NCBI GenBank assembly: GCA_021772915.1
Contig: JAJFLB010000016.1
Location: forward strand, 1-64,000
From: Gammaproteobacteria bacterium
Lineage (GTDB): Bacteria; Pseudomonadota; Gammaproteobacteria; Xanthomonadales; SZUA-36
Direction of reading: 5' to 3'
Length of the DNA stretch: 64,000 bases
Shown: in pieces, positions 8,022 through 17,582 of the stretch
How the letters are laid out: the number at the start of each line of letters is the position of its first letter
Position numbering within the stretch: the first letter of the stretch is position 1
Program-made: the position numbers and the translations under genes
Notes under the pieces: generated by a model
The model's database searches: none
Told to the model about the DNA's origin: nothing
Seen by the model: only the letters and a program-made list of their open reading frames with translations

Positions 8022-9956
8022 ATGCTGAAACTTGATCAAATCGAGCTGCGTCGGGGAGCCAGACGACTGTTTTCGAGCGCAAGCCTGCAGGCCCACGCCG
8101 GTCAGCGCATGGGTGTTATCGGTATCAATGGCAGTGGCAAGAGCTCCCTGTTTGCCCTCATTCTCGGGCAATTGGATAGCGATGCAGGTGAACTGCAAAT
8201 CAATGCCAGTGATGTGATAGCTCACGTCGCACAGGAAAGTCCCTCATCTTCCCGCTCGGCGCTGGATTTTGTCATGGATGGGGACCAGGACCTGCGTAAA
8301 TTACAGACTGAAATCGCCGCACTGGAGGCCAGGGACAGCCACGACGAGCACCTGCATGTGTTGTATGAACAAATGGACAACATTGATGGCTACACGGCTG
8401 GAACGCGGGCTGCAAGACTGCTGCACGGACTTGGTTTTAGCGCTGACGATACCCAAACACCGGTCCACGAGTTCTCGGGTGGCTGGCGGATGCGTTTAAA
8501 CCTGGCACAGGCACTCATGTGCCGCTCCGACATCCTGCTGCTGGATGAACCCACGAACCACCTCGATTTGCCCGCCATATTGTGGCTGGAGCGCTGGCTC
8601 AAGACCTACACTGGAATACTGTTGTTGATTTCCCACGATCGTGATTTTCTGGATGGCCTGTGTACGCACATCGCACATATCGAACAGCATGCTGTCAAAG
8701 CCTATACAGGCAACTATAGTCAGTTCGAGGCGGTACGTGCAGAAAAACTTGCATTACAGCGGGTAATGTATACAAAACAACAGAAAGAAATCAAATATAT
8801 ACAGGGCTTTGTTGATAGATTCCGTTACAAAGCCAGCAAGGCGAAACAAGCACAAAGTCGGCTAAAGATGCTTGAGCGTATGGTGAAAATCGCACCGGCA
8901 CACGTGGATTCCGATTTTCACTTCCAGTTTGAAAAACCAGCGAGACAACCACAGCAACTTATTGAGCTTGAAGACGCCTGCGTGGGATATCCACAAGCCA
9001 GGGTTGTTACACAAATCCGCTTCAGACTGGGCGCGGGTGACCGCATTGGCCTGCTGGGCGCCAACGGTGCAGGTAAGTCAACACTGGTCAAGGCATTGGT
9101 CGATGGCAGCACCCTGCTCGAGGGCGAGCGCATGCTGAATAAGCACACGCGGATTGGTTACTTCGCCCAACAGCAATTAGAGCTGTTGCGAATGGACTGC
9201 AGTCCGCTATGGCACGTACAACGCCAGGCGCCTTTGCTGAAAGAGCAGCAACTGCGTAGTCACCTGGGTCATTTTGGCTTCCAGGGTGAGCGCATTGATG
9301 AACCGCTGGCACCCTTTTCCGGTGGCGAAAAAGCCCGTCTGGTGCTGGCATTGCTGGTGCTGCAAAAACCCAACCTCCTGTTACTGGATGAACCCACCAA
9401 TCACCTGGATCTCGAAATGCGTCATGCGCTCAGCAAGGCACTGGTGGAATACAGTGGTGCGTTGTTGGTCATTTCACATGACCGGCATCTGCTACGCAGT
9501 GTTTGTGACGTCCTCTACGTGGTGCATAAGGGGCAACTACTTGAATTTAATCACTCACTGGATGAGTACAGTAACTGGTTGAAGAGTACAGATTCTGCAG
9601 ATTCTGTCACAAGCCAGAGTGTGGCTTCTGCAAAACCCGCACAAGTAACAACCAGCAAAAAGCAAATCCGCCAGCAAGAGGCGCAACGACGTCAACTGCT
9701 AAAGCCGCTACGTGACCGGGTTCGAAATGTTGAAAGGGAATTGAATCAAGTCCGCTCAGATTTAAGGAAGGTGGAACTAAGCCTGCAAAATGAAGTGATA
9801 TACACAGATAAATCACGCAAATCGGAGATGACCGGCCTGATGCAACAACAGGCAGCCTTGAAAGCCACGCTCAGTACACTGGAATGGGATTGGCTGGAAG
9901 CCAACGAAACATTGGAAACTGCAGGCAAGTCTCTTAGTGACGATGCGGTCACCTAA
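8022..9956 (+). CDS. yheS: ABC-F family ATPase YheS
   Basis: 644 residues, near-identical length to E. coli YheS (637) and the same architecture. Two ATP-binding cassettes have Walker A GINGSGKSS and GANGAGKST, signatures FSGGWRMRLNLAQAL and FSGGEKARLVLALL, and two LLLLDEPTNHLD Walker B motifs. They are joined by the typical linker (YKASKAKQAQSRLKMLERM). A charged coiled-coil tail spans about 550-640. ABC-F proteins are soluble and act on the ribosome rather than in transport. A strong terminator follows at 9997. Confidence 0.95.
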   Translation: MLKLDQIELRRGARRLFSSASLQAHAGQRMGVIGINGSGKSSLFALILGQLDSDAGELQINASDVIAHVAQESPSSSRSALDFVMDGDQDLRKLQTEIAALEARDSHDEHLHVLYEQMDNIDGYTAGTRAARLLHGLGFSADDTQTPVHEFSGGWRMRLNLAQALMCRSDILLLDEPTNHLDLPAILWLERWLKTYTGILLLISHDRDFLDGLCTHIAHIEQHAVKAYTGNYSQFEAVRAEKLALQRVMYTKQQKEIKYIQGFVDRFRYKASKAKQAQSRLKMLERMVKIAPAHVDSDFHFQFEKPARQPQQLIELEDACVGYPQARVVTQIRFRLGAGDRIGLLGANGAGKSTLVKALVDGSTLLEGERMLNKHTRIGYFAQQQLELLRMDCSPLWHVQRQAPLLKEQQLRSHLGHFGFQGERIDEPLAPFSGGEKARLVLALLVLQKPNLLLLDEPTNHLDLEMRHALSKALVEYSGALLVISHDRHLLRSVCDVLYVVHKGQLLEFNHSLDEYSNWLKSTDSADSVTSQSVASAKPAQVTTSKKQIRQQEAQRRQLLKPLRDRVRNVERELNQVRSDLRKVELSLQNEVIYTDKSRKSEMTGLMQQQAALKATLSTLEWDWLEANETLETAGKSLSDDAVT

Positions 9957-9996
9957 CGTCGCTGGTCCGAGGCCATATCAATGGTAGATACAATAT

Positions 9997-10019
9997 GGTC
10001 CCCAAGGGACCGTTTTTTT
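9997..10019 (+). terminator. Rho-independent terminator of yheS
   Basis: Stem GGTCCC / GGGACC with loop CAA, followed by G and a run of seven T. It lies 40 bp after the yheS stop codon. Confidence 0.85.
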
Positions 10020-10029
10020 GCCGCTCACT

Positions 10030-10117
10030 GTAGGACCGATGAGCCGGGCTCATCGGGAACCAATCGGTACGGTGACCCTGGCAAGAATTCCCGACGAGCA
10101 AGCTCGTCAGTCCTACA
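10030..10117. repeat. Inverted pair of REP elements
   Basis: The forward copy (10030-10061) starts GTAGGACCGATGAGC, and an inverted copy lies at 10088-10117. The compensatory change CGATGAG/CTCATCG in the first copy keeps the palindrome. The pair lies in the promoter region of the TonB receptor gene. Confidence 0.85.
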
Positions 10118-10176
10118 TCTGGATTGGGTTTTATGGCAAAATCCACATTGTCTTCAGTCATGGCTTTTTCCATCCA

Positions 10177-12270
10177 ATGAACGATCTCATCCGGGGGCGA
10201 ATTTTAGTTTCGTCCCTCGCCCTAATGCTGCTGGATCAACCCCTGCGAGCAGATGGCGAATCTACAGAAGTAACGAAAGAAACAGAGCTCCAGGAGCATA
10301 TATACGTCACCGCCACACGCAAGGTTGCGCGCGACCTTGATGTGTCGGCAGCCGTGACTGCAGTTGACGGGGAACAGTTGCTGGAGCAAGGCGCAGCAAT
10401 CGTCGCGGAAATGCTGCGCGGTCAACCGGGTACTTTCTTCCAGCAAACCACACCCGGACAGGGCATCCCCATCATTCGCGGACTGAAAGGATCGCAGGTG
10501 CTGCACATGGTGGATGGCATGCGTCTCAACAACACACTATTTCGTAATGCACCAAACCAGTACCTTGGTCTGGTGGATTCTTTTGCCACCCAGCGGCTCG
10601 AAGTGGTGCGTGGCGCCCAGGGCAGTTTGTACGGTGCTGACGCCATGGGTGGTGTGATGCACATACTGACACAAGAGCCAGAATTAACCGGGAGTAGTTG
10701 GCAAGACCAGGGACAGCTGTACAGCAGCTATGACAGCGTCGATAACGGTTGGGTGGTCAATGCACGCATACAAGGTGGTAAGCAAGGCTGGGGCTTTGCG
10801 GGTGGCGCATCTTACCAGGATCATTCATCACGTACCTCGGGCAGCGGCGAGCGGCTGGACCCTTCCGGGTATCGTTCAAAGGCGGCTGATCTCAAATTTG
10901 TTATTGCGGGCAGTGACAACTCAAGCCTGATGTTATCGGCCCAGGTGATGGAACAGCCATCGACACCCCGTTATGACGAATTGGTTCCCGGTTTCGGTCA
11001 GATTGAACCATCCTCATCGCAATTCCTGTTCGAGCCCAACCGCCGCAGCTTCATCCACGCACGGTTCCGTATGGAAGGGAAGTCCGGCTGGTTTGATCGG
11101 TTTGAAGCCCACGCTGCGCGTCAGGTCATCACTGACGACAGATTGACACAGGCCTGGCAGGACCCGGTCATTGTGACCGAGGAAAACAGCAGCACACTGG
11201 ATGGAATCACCTTGCAGTTCAATTCCAGACTGTCCACGGGCACGCAGTTGGTGTGGGGGGCAGAATATTACACCGACGCAGTGGACAGTCGTCGGTTTGA
11301 ACAACTTGCCCAGACTGCCACCGTGACCGAAGTGCGCAGCCGTTTCCCGGATAACTCTTCCATGGACAGTATGGCGGTTTACCTGTCGGGAGAGTGGTTC
11401 CCGACACAGGACCTGTCGATAACTGCGGGACTGCGTTACAGCTGGTTCAACATCAGTCTGCCATCCGGAAACGGTCTTGAAGCAGTCAAGCTCTCACCGG
11501 CGGACCTGACTGGTGATCTGCATCTGATCTATGCCCTGAATCCAAATCTGAAACTGGTGGCCAACTTCGGTAGGGGATTTCGCCCACCCAACATTTTTGA
11601 CCTGGCGACCCTTGGCCCACGCCCGGGTAACCGCTTTAACGTGGCCAATCAGGATCTCGGGCCGGAGTCAGTATGGAGTTACGATCTGGGTTTCAAGACA
11701 GAAACAGGTGCTCTGGAGTTGGAAGTTTTTGCCTTTTATCTCGATTATTCAGACAAGATCACCTCTGTGCTTAGCGGAGAAATCACAGCCGACGGCCGCG
11801 ATATTGTACGTAGTGTAAACCGTAACAAAGTGGACATTTATGGTCTGGAAGCCGGTATGTATTGGGCTTTTTCAAACGATATAAGTGCCTTTGCCGTCCT
11901 CAATCTCACCCGTGGAGAAGAAACCAACAACTCCACAACGGCTGACCCTGCGGACAGAATTCCGCCGGTTAACGGTCGAGTGGGACTGAGTTACCAATTC
12001 AGTGGTCACTGGCACATAGAACCCTACCTGTTGTTTGCGGGTGGACAAAGCCGACTCAGCCCCCGTGACGTGCGCGACCCCCGTATTGACCCACTGGGTA
12101 CCCCGGGCTGGTATACCGTGAACCTGTTGGTGGACTGGCAAGTCACCTCGGCCCTGCAACTGGGTTTGCGGCTGGAGAACATCGTGGACAAGGCGTATCG
12201 CGAGCACGCTTCAGGGATTGATGCACCTGGTCGCAATGTTGGTGTTTGGGTAAATTTCAGTTTTCTGTAG
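10177..12270 (+). CDS. TonB-dependent outer-membrane receptor
   Basis: About 697 residues. ATG 10177 starts a signal peptide (MNDLIRGRILVSSLALMLLDQPLRA). A TonB-box-like EHIYVTATRK is followed by a plug domain (IIRGLKGSQVLHMVDGMRLNN, LEVVRGAQGSLYGADAMGGV) and a beta-barrel (PNLKLVANFGRGFRPPN, LRLENIVDKAYREHASG). Architecture and plug motifs resemble receptors for siderophores, haem or vitamin B12; the ligand cannot be assigned. The stop codon TAG (12268-12270) is part of a REP element. Outer-membrane barrels normally end in an aromatic residue and this one ends ...NFSFL, so the REP may have added the last Leu. Confidence 0.93.
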   Translation: MNDLIRGRILVSSLALMLLDQPLRADGESTEVTKETELQEHIYVTATRKVARDLDVSAAVTAVDGEQLLEQGAAIVAEMLRGQPGTFFQQTTPGQGIPIIRGLKGSQVLHMVDGMRLNNTLFRNAPNQYLGLVDSFATQRLEVVRGAQGSLYGADAMGGVMHILTQEPELTGSSWQDQGQLYSSYDSVDNGWVVNARIQGGKQGWGFAGGASYQDHSSRTSGSGERLDPSGYRSKAADLKFVIAGSDNSSLMLSAQVMEQPSTPRYDELVPGFGQIEPSSSQFLFEPNRRSFIHARFRMEGKSGWFDRFEAHAARQVITDDRLTQAWQDPVIVTEENSSTLDGITLQFNSRLSTGTQLVWGAEYYTDAVDSRRFEQLAQTATVTEVRSRFPDNSSMDSMAVYLSGEWFPTQDLSITAGLRYSWFNISLPSGNGLEAVKLSPADLTGDLHLIYALNPNLKLVANFGRGFRPPNIFDLATLGPRPGNRFNVANQDLGPESVWSYDLGFKTETGALELEVFAFYLDYSDKITSVLSGEITADGRDIVRSVNRNKVDIYGLEAGMYWAFSNDISAFAVLNLTRGEETNNSTTADPADRIPPVNGRVGLSYQFSGHWHIEPYLLFAGGQSRLSPRDVRDPRIDPLGTPGWYTVNLLVDWQVTSALQLGLRLENIVDKAYREHASGIDAPGRNVGVWVNFSFL

Positions 12271-12447
12271 GACCGACGAGCTTTCTGGTCGGGAACCAAA
12301 CCCAGCACAAAAAACTACCGTGGGCCCGCAAAGCCCCCAATGCACAAAAAGCGTGTCAACGAAGAGTAACCGGGTCGGACGGGTTGTGACTGTCCAGTTT
12401 GCGTTTCTTGTTGAGATTTCCCGACGAGCAAGCTCGTCGGTCCTACA
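12267..12447. repeat. Two REP elements in inverted orientation flanking 120 bp
   Basis: The first copy (12267-12298) begins GTAGGACCGACGAGC and its TAG is the stop codon of the TonB receptor. The second (12417-12447) is in reverse orientation. The 120 bp between them contains no gene. The next start codon is at 12550. Confidence 0.85.
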
Positions 12448-12549
12448 CTAGCCGTTTGGTGGAGTAGAGGTAAGCTATCCAGGACAAGAATTTGACATTC
12501 TGGCATTTTCAGCCATGCTGGTGACCCTTAAATTATGTACTAGCAAGTC

Positions 12550-12891
12550 ATGTCGGTATTAAAGGAACTTAACAGACGAAATGTCTTTCGTGTCGCCCTG
12601 CTCTATGTCGTGGCTGCCTGGCTGGTTCTCCAAATTGTGGATGTTTTGCTGGCACAAGCCGGTGTTCCAGGTTGGGCGTTTCGTTTCGTATTTGCACTCT
12701 TGATCATCTGTTTTCCGCTGGTGCTGGTTTTTTCCTGGATATTTGAGCTCACCCCGGAAGGCATCAAGCGGGAGCAGCAAATTGAAGCGCAGGCATCAAT
12801 CACTACACAAACTGGCCGCAAACTAAATCGTGCGTCAGTGATACTGCTGGCCATTAACCTGGTTATTGCCGGGGTCGTACGACTCCTGTGA
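12550..12891 (+). CDS. Small membrane protein resembling the isolated N-terminal domain of adenylate-cyclase/TPR-type proteins
   Basis: 113 residues. The start MSVLKELNRRNVFRVALLYVVAAWLVLQ and the later FELTPEGIKRE are the hallmark of the N-terminal membrane domain that precedes TPR or cyclase modules in many gammaproteobacterial proteins. Here there are three membrane segments (about 15-35, 43-65 and 92-112) and the protein stops right after the third. It is either a genuine stand-alone version or the remnant of a longer gene. No continuation with TPR-like sequence is visible downstream. The next gene starts 20 bp later. Confidence 0.75.
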   Translation: MSVLKELNRRNVFRVALLYVVAAWLVLQIVDVLLAQAGVPGWAFRFVFALLIICFPLVLVFSWIFELTPEGIKREQQIEAQASITTQTGRKLNRASVILLAINLVIAGVVRLL

Positions 12892-12911
12892 TATACCGTC
12901 ATGCGTGACCC

Positions 12912-13841
12912 ATGAAGCTTAAGTCGCTGGTAATATTTTATCTGCTTATATCCCCGGGCATTTTCACAATGAGCACAGCAGCCAATCGACCGACCGTTGA
13001 GGATTCAACTCCGGAGACGTTTGACCTGCAGGGTCACCGCGGGGCCCGCGGCTTGCTCCCGGAAAACACCATCCCGGCTTTTTTAAGGGCCGTGGACATT
13101 GGGGTGAGCACACTGGAAATGGATGTCGTCATCAACGCTCAAGGTCACGTGGTGTTGTCCCATGAACCCTGGATGTCCGCAAAAATCTGCAGCCACGCAG
13201 ACGGCCGCAAGATTTCAAGGAAGGAAGAGAAATCTCTTAAAATTTACAGCATGAATGACGCTGAAGTTGCCAGCTTTGATTGCGGTAACCGTGGCCACCC
13301 CGATTTTCCGCACCAGCAGGCCCTGGCGGTGTCAAAGCCCTTGTTGACTGACGTTTTAAAAGCGGTGGCCGAGCACACCACGCGACCAGTTCGGTTCAAT
13401 ATCGAAATCAAGTCCCGTCCTGAATTCGATCATGTGTTTCATCCCCAAGTGCACAAGTATGCCGATGCCCTATACCGCGTATTGGAGTCGCAGGGGGTAC
13501 TTGAACGCGCCTCAATCCAGTCCTTTGACCCACGGGCCCTGGAAGCCGTACACACCATCGACCCGGGGGTCACCACGGTATTTCTGGTAGATAATCGCAA
13601 GGGACTGCAGACCAACCTTGACCGGCTCAGTTTTGTACCGAACATCTATAGTCCTTATTACAAGCGTCTTGACAGGAAAACGGTCAGGGCCGCGCACCAT
13701 CAGGGAATCCGGGTTATTCCATGGACTGTGAATGATGCGAAAACCATGCGCTGGTTGATTGCAATGGGTGTGGATGGCCTGATTACCGACTACCCTGACA
13801 TTGGCGTCAGGGTTTTACGCCAGCAAGTAGAGCTGCCATAA
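12912..13841 (+). CDS. Glycerophosphodiester phosphodiesterase, exported
   Basis: 309 residues. An N-terminal signal peptide (MKLKSLVIFYLLISPGIFTMSTA) is followed by the GDPD TIM-barrel signature HRGARGLLPENT, then LEMDVVINAQGHVVLSHEP (acid residues and second His) and FNIEIKSRP. WTVNDAKTMRWLIAMGVDGLITDYPD is the typical C-terminal end. It cleaves glycerophosphodiesters to glycerol-3-phosphate and an alcohol, probably in the periplasm for phosphate or carbon scavenging. Confidence 0.93.
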   Translation: MKLKSLVIFYLLISPGIFTMSTAANRPTVEDSTPETFDLQGHRGARGLLPENTIPAFLRAVDIGVSTLEMDVVINAQGHVVLSHEPWMSAKICSHADGRKISRKEEKSLKIYSMNDAEVASFDCGNRGHPDFPHQQALAVSKPLLTDVLKAVAEHTTRPVRFNIEIKSRPEFDHVFHPQVHKYADALYRVLESQGVLERASIQSFDPRALEAVHTIDPGVTTVFLVDNRKGLQTNLDRLSFVPNIYSPYYKRLDRKTVRAAHHQGIRVIPWTVNDAKTMRWLIAMGVDGLITDYPDIGVRVLRQQVELP

Positions 13842-13935
13842 ATCCTTGCGGGTCATTGGTAAGAAAGGACTGATTGCGAGGCACGCGGTTTTGGCGATGC
13901 TCTCGTTGGTGGCAAACACCTGAGTTCGCAACTGC

Positions 13936-15372
13936 TTAACTACACAATGTTCGCACCTTGGTTTTCAGAAAATCGAGCAGGTAATCAACTTGCTGAACAT
14001 GGGTTCGAAAATGCAAAACCGCCAGACGCAGTACAAAATTGCCGTTTATTTGGGTGGAGCTTATAAAGACCGTCCCGTCTGCCTGGATCGCTTCAATCAA
14101 AGCCCTGTTCAGGGCATTCGCGTCACCTCGTTCAGGCAGGTAACGAAAGGTGACCACCGACAGATCAGGGAATGACCCCATTTCCCAACCGGGCGTGTTG
14201 GACAGTTGTTGATAGAAGTACCTCGCCAGCCAGATTTTCTCGGCCAGTGCAGCACGAAACGGTGCCAGGCCGATCAATTTCAAGGGTAACCAGAAACGCA
14301 GACCCCTGAATGGACGTGTCAATTCCAGCGACAGATCAGCCGGCGAATACTCGCCCTCACCAGCCATGGCATCCTGCATGTAATCAGCGTTGTAGGATTG
14401 TGCCTGTGCCAGCCAGGTGACATCCCTGGTTAGTACGGCCCCGGATCCATAAGGCAGGAACATGCCCTTGTGTGGATCGAGGACAATGGAGTGAGCCTTG
14501 TCCAGTCCCCGCAATACTTTCTCACCCTCTTCGCAAAGCAGAAAAAAACCACCGTAAGCGGCATCCACGTGCAACCATATGTCATATCGATCAGCGAGCC
14601 TGGCGATATCATCAATTGGGTCAACGGCACCCGTATCCGTGGTGCCTGCTGAAGCTGTGATTAGCCAGGGACGTAACCCTGAAGCCCTGTCCTCCAGAAT
14701 CAGTTTCTCCAGCTCCGACACATCCATGTGGAAATTTTCATCCATCGGCACCGTTCTCTGGTGACAGTCACCAAGCCCTGCTGCCCGTAAAGACTTGGCC
14801 ACACAATGGTGCACCTGGGTGGTCATGTACACACAACTGCTGTCTACATCGCGCGCACGAACACCCATAATCTCCCGCGCGGTCACGATCGCCGTCAGGT
14901 TTGCGATGCTGCCACCCGAGGTCAGATCGCCACCGGCCGTCACGGGAAAACCCACCAGCTCACACATCCAGCGGACCAGCCATTGCTCCATTTTTACAGC
15001 ACCGGGCGAGCCAAAGGAAATACCGCTGTATCGGTTTGACACATCCGCCAGGTAGTCACCCAGTGCAGATGTGTAAATGCCACCTCCCGGTATGTAACCC
15101 ATATGGCCACCCGAGGCGGGGTTAATGCCTTCCCGATCAACAGCCACATCCAGAGTTTCAAGCAACTCAGTCATGCTTGAGGGCTGCTCGCCGAAGGCCT
15201 GCTCAAGCGCCTTGCTCTGACCCTTGTGCGCTTCAAATGCGTTCATATCCGGCAGCCGTCGCAGAAATGACTCGCCATAGTCAATAGTCTGTGCAACCAG
15301 TTGGGTTCGTTCATCAGCGGTTGGCTCAAGCCGGGACGCAGCTTGTTCGAGTCTTCTTATTTTTTCCAGCAT
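13936..15372 (-). CDS. PLP-dependent group II decarboxylase (aromatic amino acid decarboxylase family)
   Basis: 478 residues. GGDLTSGGSIANLTAI, WLITASAGTTDTGAVDPI, LHVDAAYGGFFLL (PLP-contacting Asp270) and VLDPHKGMFLPYGSG (Schiff-base Lys302) define the family, which decarboxylates aromatic amino acids, glutamate or histidine. The substrate is not readable. It is divergent from a second member of the same family, with 105 bp between the two start codons. Confidence 0.9.
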   Translation of the reverse strand: MLEKIRRLEQAASRLEPTADERTQLVAQTIDYGESFLRRLPDMNAFEAHKGQSKALEQAFGEQPSSMTELLETLDVAVDREGINPASGGHMGYIPGGGIYTSALGDYLADVSNRYSGISFGSPGAVKMEQWLVRWMCELVGFPVTAGGDLTSGGSIANLTAIVTAREIMGVRARDVDSSCVYMTTQVHHCVAKSLRAAGLGDCHQRTVPMDENFHMDVSELEKLILEDRASGLRPWLITASAGTTDTGAVDPIDDIARLADRYDIWLHVDAAYGGFFLLCEEGEKVLRGLDKAHSIVLDPHKGMFLPYGSGAVLTRDVTWLAQAQSYNADYMQDAMAGEGEYSPADLSLELTRPFRGLRFWLPLKLIGLAPFRAALAEKIWLARYFYQQLSNTPGWEMGSFPDLSVVTFRYLPERGDANALNRALIEAIQADGTVFISSTQINGNFVLRLAVLHFRTHVQQVDYLLDFLKTKVRTLCS

Positions 15373-15477
15373 GTTGCAACCTATAATGCGAAATTCAAAA
15401 GAACACCTGTGATTAAGTGCCCCCAGGGGATATTATCAGACCCATCGCGTCGGAACTCAGTGGGTGTAAGAAAAAGG

Positions 15478-16911
15478 ATGAAAGACCAGGGTATTGGTAA
15501 TGAGTTTCGTAGTGAAATGGAAAGTCTGATCGAGCAGTTGCAAGAGGCCCTGGCAGACGCCATCAGGAGCACAGATGACCGCCCTGCATTACCACCAGAC
15601 GCCGACGCTGCCCTCCAGGAGTTATCCGAACCCCTGCCCCACGAGGGATGTGGTGCCCTGCAAAGCATCAAAAAATTGCTGGAGCTCAATGCCAAAGCAG
15701 GTGCCAATACCGGTGGTCCAAAGTGCTTCCACTTCGTTATGGGTGGCAGCACACCTGCTTCACTGGCTGCAGATTTGCTGGCCACCGCGTATGAGACCGT
15801 AACTTATGCCTGGATCGTCTCGCCCGTTGGGGTGAGGATGGAGATTCAGGCACTCAACTGGCTCAAGGAAATGTTCGGCCTGCCGGCATCCATGACCGGC
15901 ATCATGGTCACGGGTGCGACCATGGCTAATTTCGTTTGTCTGGCTGCCGCTCGTCAGTGGTGGGGAGAGCAGCACGGCTTTGATGTTTCCGAAACAGGGC
16001 TGGCAGGTGTTGGGCAAATGCCTGTTCTGACCTCCGGCTTCGTACATGCAAGCACACTTAAAGTTCTGGCATTGCAAGGTGTGGGACGGGCCAACATCCA
16101 GCAATTTTGCCGCGACGATTTTGGCCGGCTTGATTATCCTGCCATGGAAACAGCTTTACAGGAACTGGATGACCAACCTGCCCTGATGATCGTCAACGCC
16201 GGTGAAGTCAATGCCGGTGAATTTGACCCGGTCAGTGACATGATACACCTGGCGCGCAGGCACAATTGCTGGGTGCACGTCGACGGGGCATTTGGTTTAT
16301 TCGCACGCGTTTCACCAAGGGTTTCCCATTTCGTAGAAGATGTCGAACTGGCTGATTCCGTCACTGTGGACGGCCACAAATGGCTGAATGTACCATTCGA
16401 CTCGGGCTACGCATTCGTCAGAGACCACGGACTGATGTCCCGGGCGTTCCGCTACACTGCAGATTACCTGCCACCGGTGGACGATCCGCGCCCTACCCTC
16501 GGTGCAATTGGCCCGGAGAGTTCCCGTCGTGCCAGGAGTTTTGCCGTATGGGCTACACTCAAGGCCTACGGTCGTGAAGGCCACCGCCTTATCGTCGAGC
16601 ATTGCCTGGATATCGCTCAACACTTTGCGGCACAGGTCCGTGACAGCAACTCGCTGGAATTAATGGCATCGGTAACATTGAATATTGTGGCATTCAGATT
16701 CAACCCTGGCGGTCTTGAAGACGAAGAACTGGACAAGCTGAACCAGAAGTTGGGTGAAAGCGTCCTTGCCGATGGTCGGTTTCTGGTCGGCACTTCCAAA
16801 ATTGGAGCACGCACAATCTTCAGACCGGCATTCTCAAACTGGCGTACCCGTGAGCAAGACGTGGAGGAATTTTCCCGGGTGGTTAATGAACTGGGACAGG
16901 GTTTGTTGTGA
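15478..16911 (+). CDS. Second PLP-dependent group II decarboxylase
   Basis: 477 residues from ATG 15478. A longer reading frame upstream would overlap the divergent gene and lacks homologous-looking sequence. Motifs: GIMVTGATMANFVCLAAAR, VHVDGAFGLFARVS (Asp269) and SVTVDGHKWLNVPFDSG (Schiff-base Lys301). It differs clearly from the neighbour at 13936 (VDGHKWLNVP against LDPHKGMFLP), so this is not a recent duplication. It overlaps the kinase gene by 4 bp (GTGA) and forms an operon with it. Confidence 0.9.
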   Translation: MKDQGIGNEFRSEMESLIEQLQEALADAIRSTDDRPALPPDADAALQELSEPLPHEGCGALQSIKKLLELNAKAGANTGGPKCFHFVMGGSTPASLAADLLATAYETVTYAWIVSPVGVRMEIQALNWLKEMFGLPASMTGIMVTGATMANFVCLAAARQWWGEQHGFDVSETGLAGVGQMPVLTSGFVHASTLKVLALQGVGRANIQQFCRDDFGRLDYPAMETALQELDDQPALMIVNAGEVNAGEFDPVSDMIHLARRHNCWVHVDGAFGLFARVSPRVSHFVEDVELADSVTVDGHKWLNVPFDSGYAFVRDHGLMSRAFRYTADYLPPVDDPRPTLGAIGPESSRRARSFAVWATLKAYGREGHRLIVEHCLDIAQHFAAQVRDSNSLELMASVTLNIVAFRFNPGGLEDEELDKLNQKLGESVLADGRFLVGTSKIGARTIFRPAFSNWRTREQDVEEFSRVVNELGQGLL

Positions 16912-17552
16912 AAGGAGCCGCAAAAGGTGGTAAAACGATTGCCATTGCCGGCAATATCGGCACCGGCAAGTCCTCGTTGGTTGAATTCCTCACCCGGACC
17001 TACGGAATCAAACCATTCTATGAACCCAACGATGAAAATCCTTATCTGCCCGACTTCTATGCAGATATGCAACGTTGGGCATTTCATTCCCAACTTTACT
17101 TCCTGAGCAGCAAGTTCCGTTTACACCAACAGTTGGAACGGGTTGCCGGGGTGGTTGTGCTTGATCGGACGATTTACGAGGATGCGGAAATTTTTGCCAC
17201 AGCATTGCACAGAATGCGCAAGTTCAATGGCCGAGACTGGGATACTTACCGGGGGTTTTACGAGGTCATTCTCGATGCAATCAGACCACCTGATCTGATG
17301 ATTTACCTGCGTTGTTCCATGCGCACACTACGTCAACGCATACGCTTGCGTGGTCGCAACATGGAAAAGGATATTTCCCTGTCCTATCTCAAGCGGTTGG
17401 AGCACCTTTACCAAGGGTGGTTAGAAAACTATACCCTCAGTGAGGTGTTGGTGCTGGAAACCGATAAACTGGATTACGTCAACGATTTGGTTGATTGTAT
17501 TGACGTCATGGAACGTGTCGAGGCATTGCTGCCGACTGCCCTAAGACGCTGA
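16908..17552 (+). CDS. Deoxynucleoside kinase (dGK/dAK family)
   Basis: 214 residues, GTG start with 4-bp overlap (GTGA) with the decarboxylase. P-loop AGNIGTGKSS at 14-23, the EPNDENPYLPDFY substrate-binding region, the LDRTIYEDAEIFA motif (D-R-T-I-x-E-D typical of deoxyguanosine/deoxyadenosine kinases) and a lid with Arg residues (RIRLRGRNMEKD). It phosphorylates deoxynucleosides in salvage. The tight coupling to an amino-acid decarboxylase is unusual and has no obvious metabolic explanation. Confidence 0.9.
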   Translation: MKGAAKGGKTIAIAGNIGTGKSSLVEFLTRTYGIKPFYEPNDENPYLPDFYADMQRWAFHSQLYFLSSKFRLHQQLERVAGVVVLDRTIYEDAEIFATALHRMRKFNGRDWDTYRGFYEVILDAIRPPDLMIYLRCSMRTLRQRIRLRGRNMEKDISLSYLKRLEHLYQGWLENYTLSEVLVLETDKLDYVNDLVDCIDVMERVEALLPTALRR

Positions 17553-17582
17553 CGCTGATGCCATTAATTACGACGCAGTACA

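Noticed and set aside
15301-15477. Longer N-terminus for the decarboxylase at 15478
   Set aside because: It would overlap the start of the divergent decarboxylase and adds 59 residues with no family similarity; ATG 15478 fits better.
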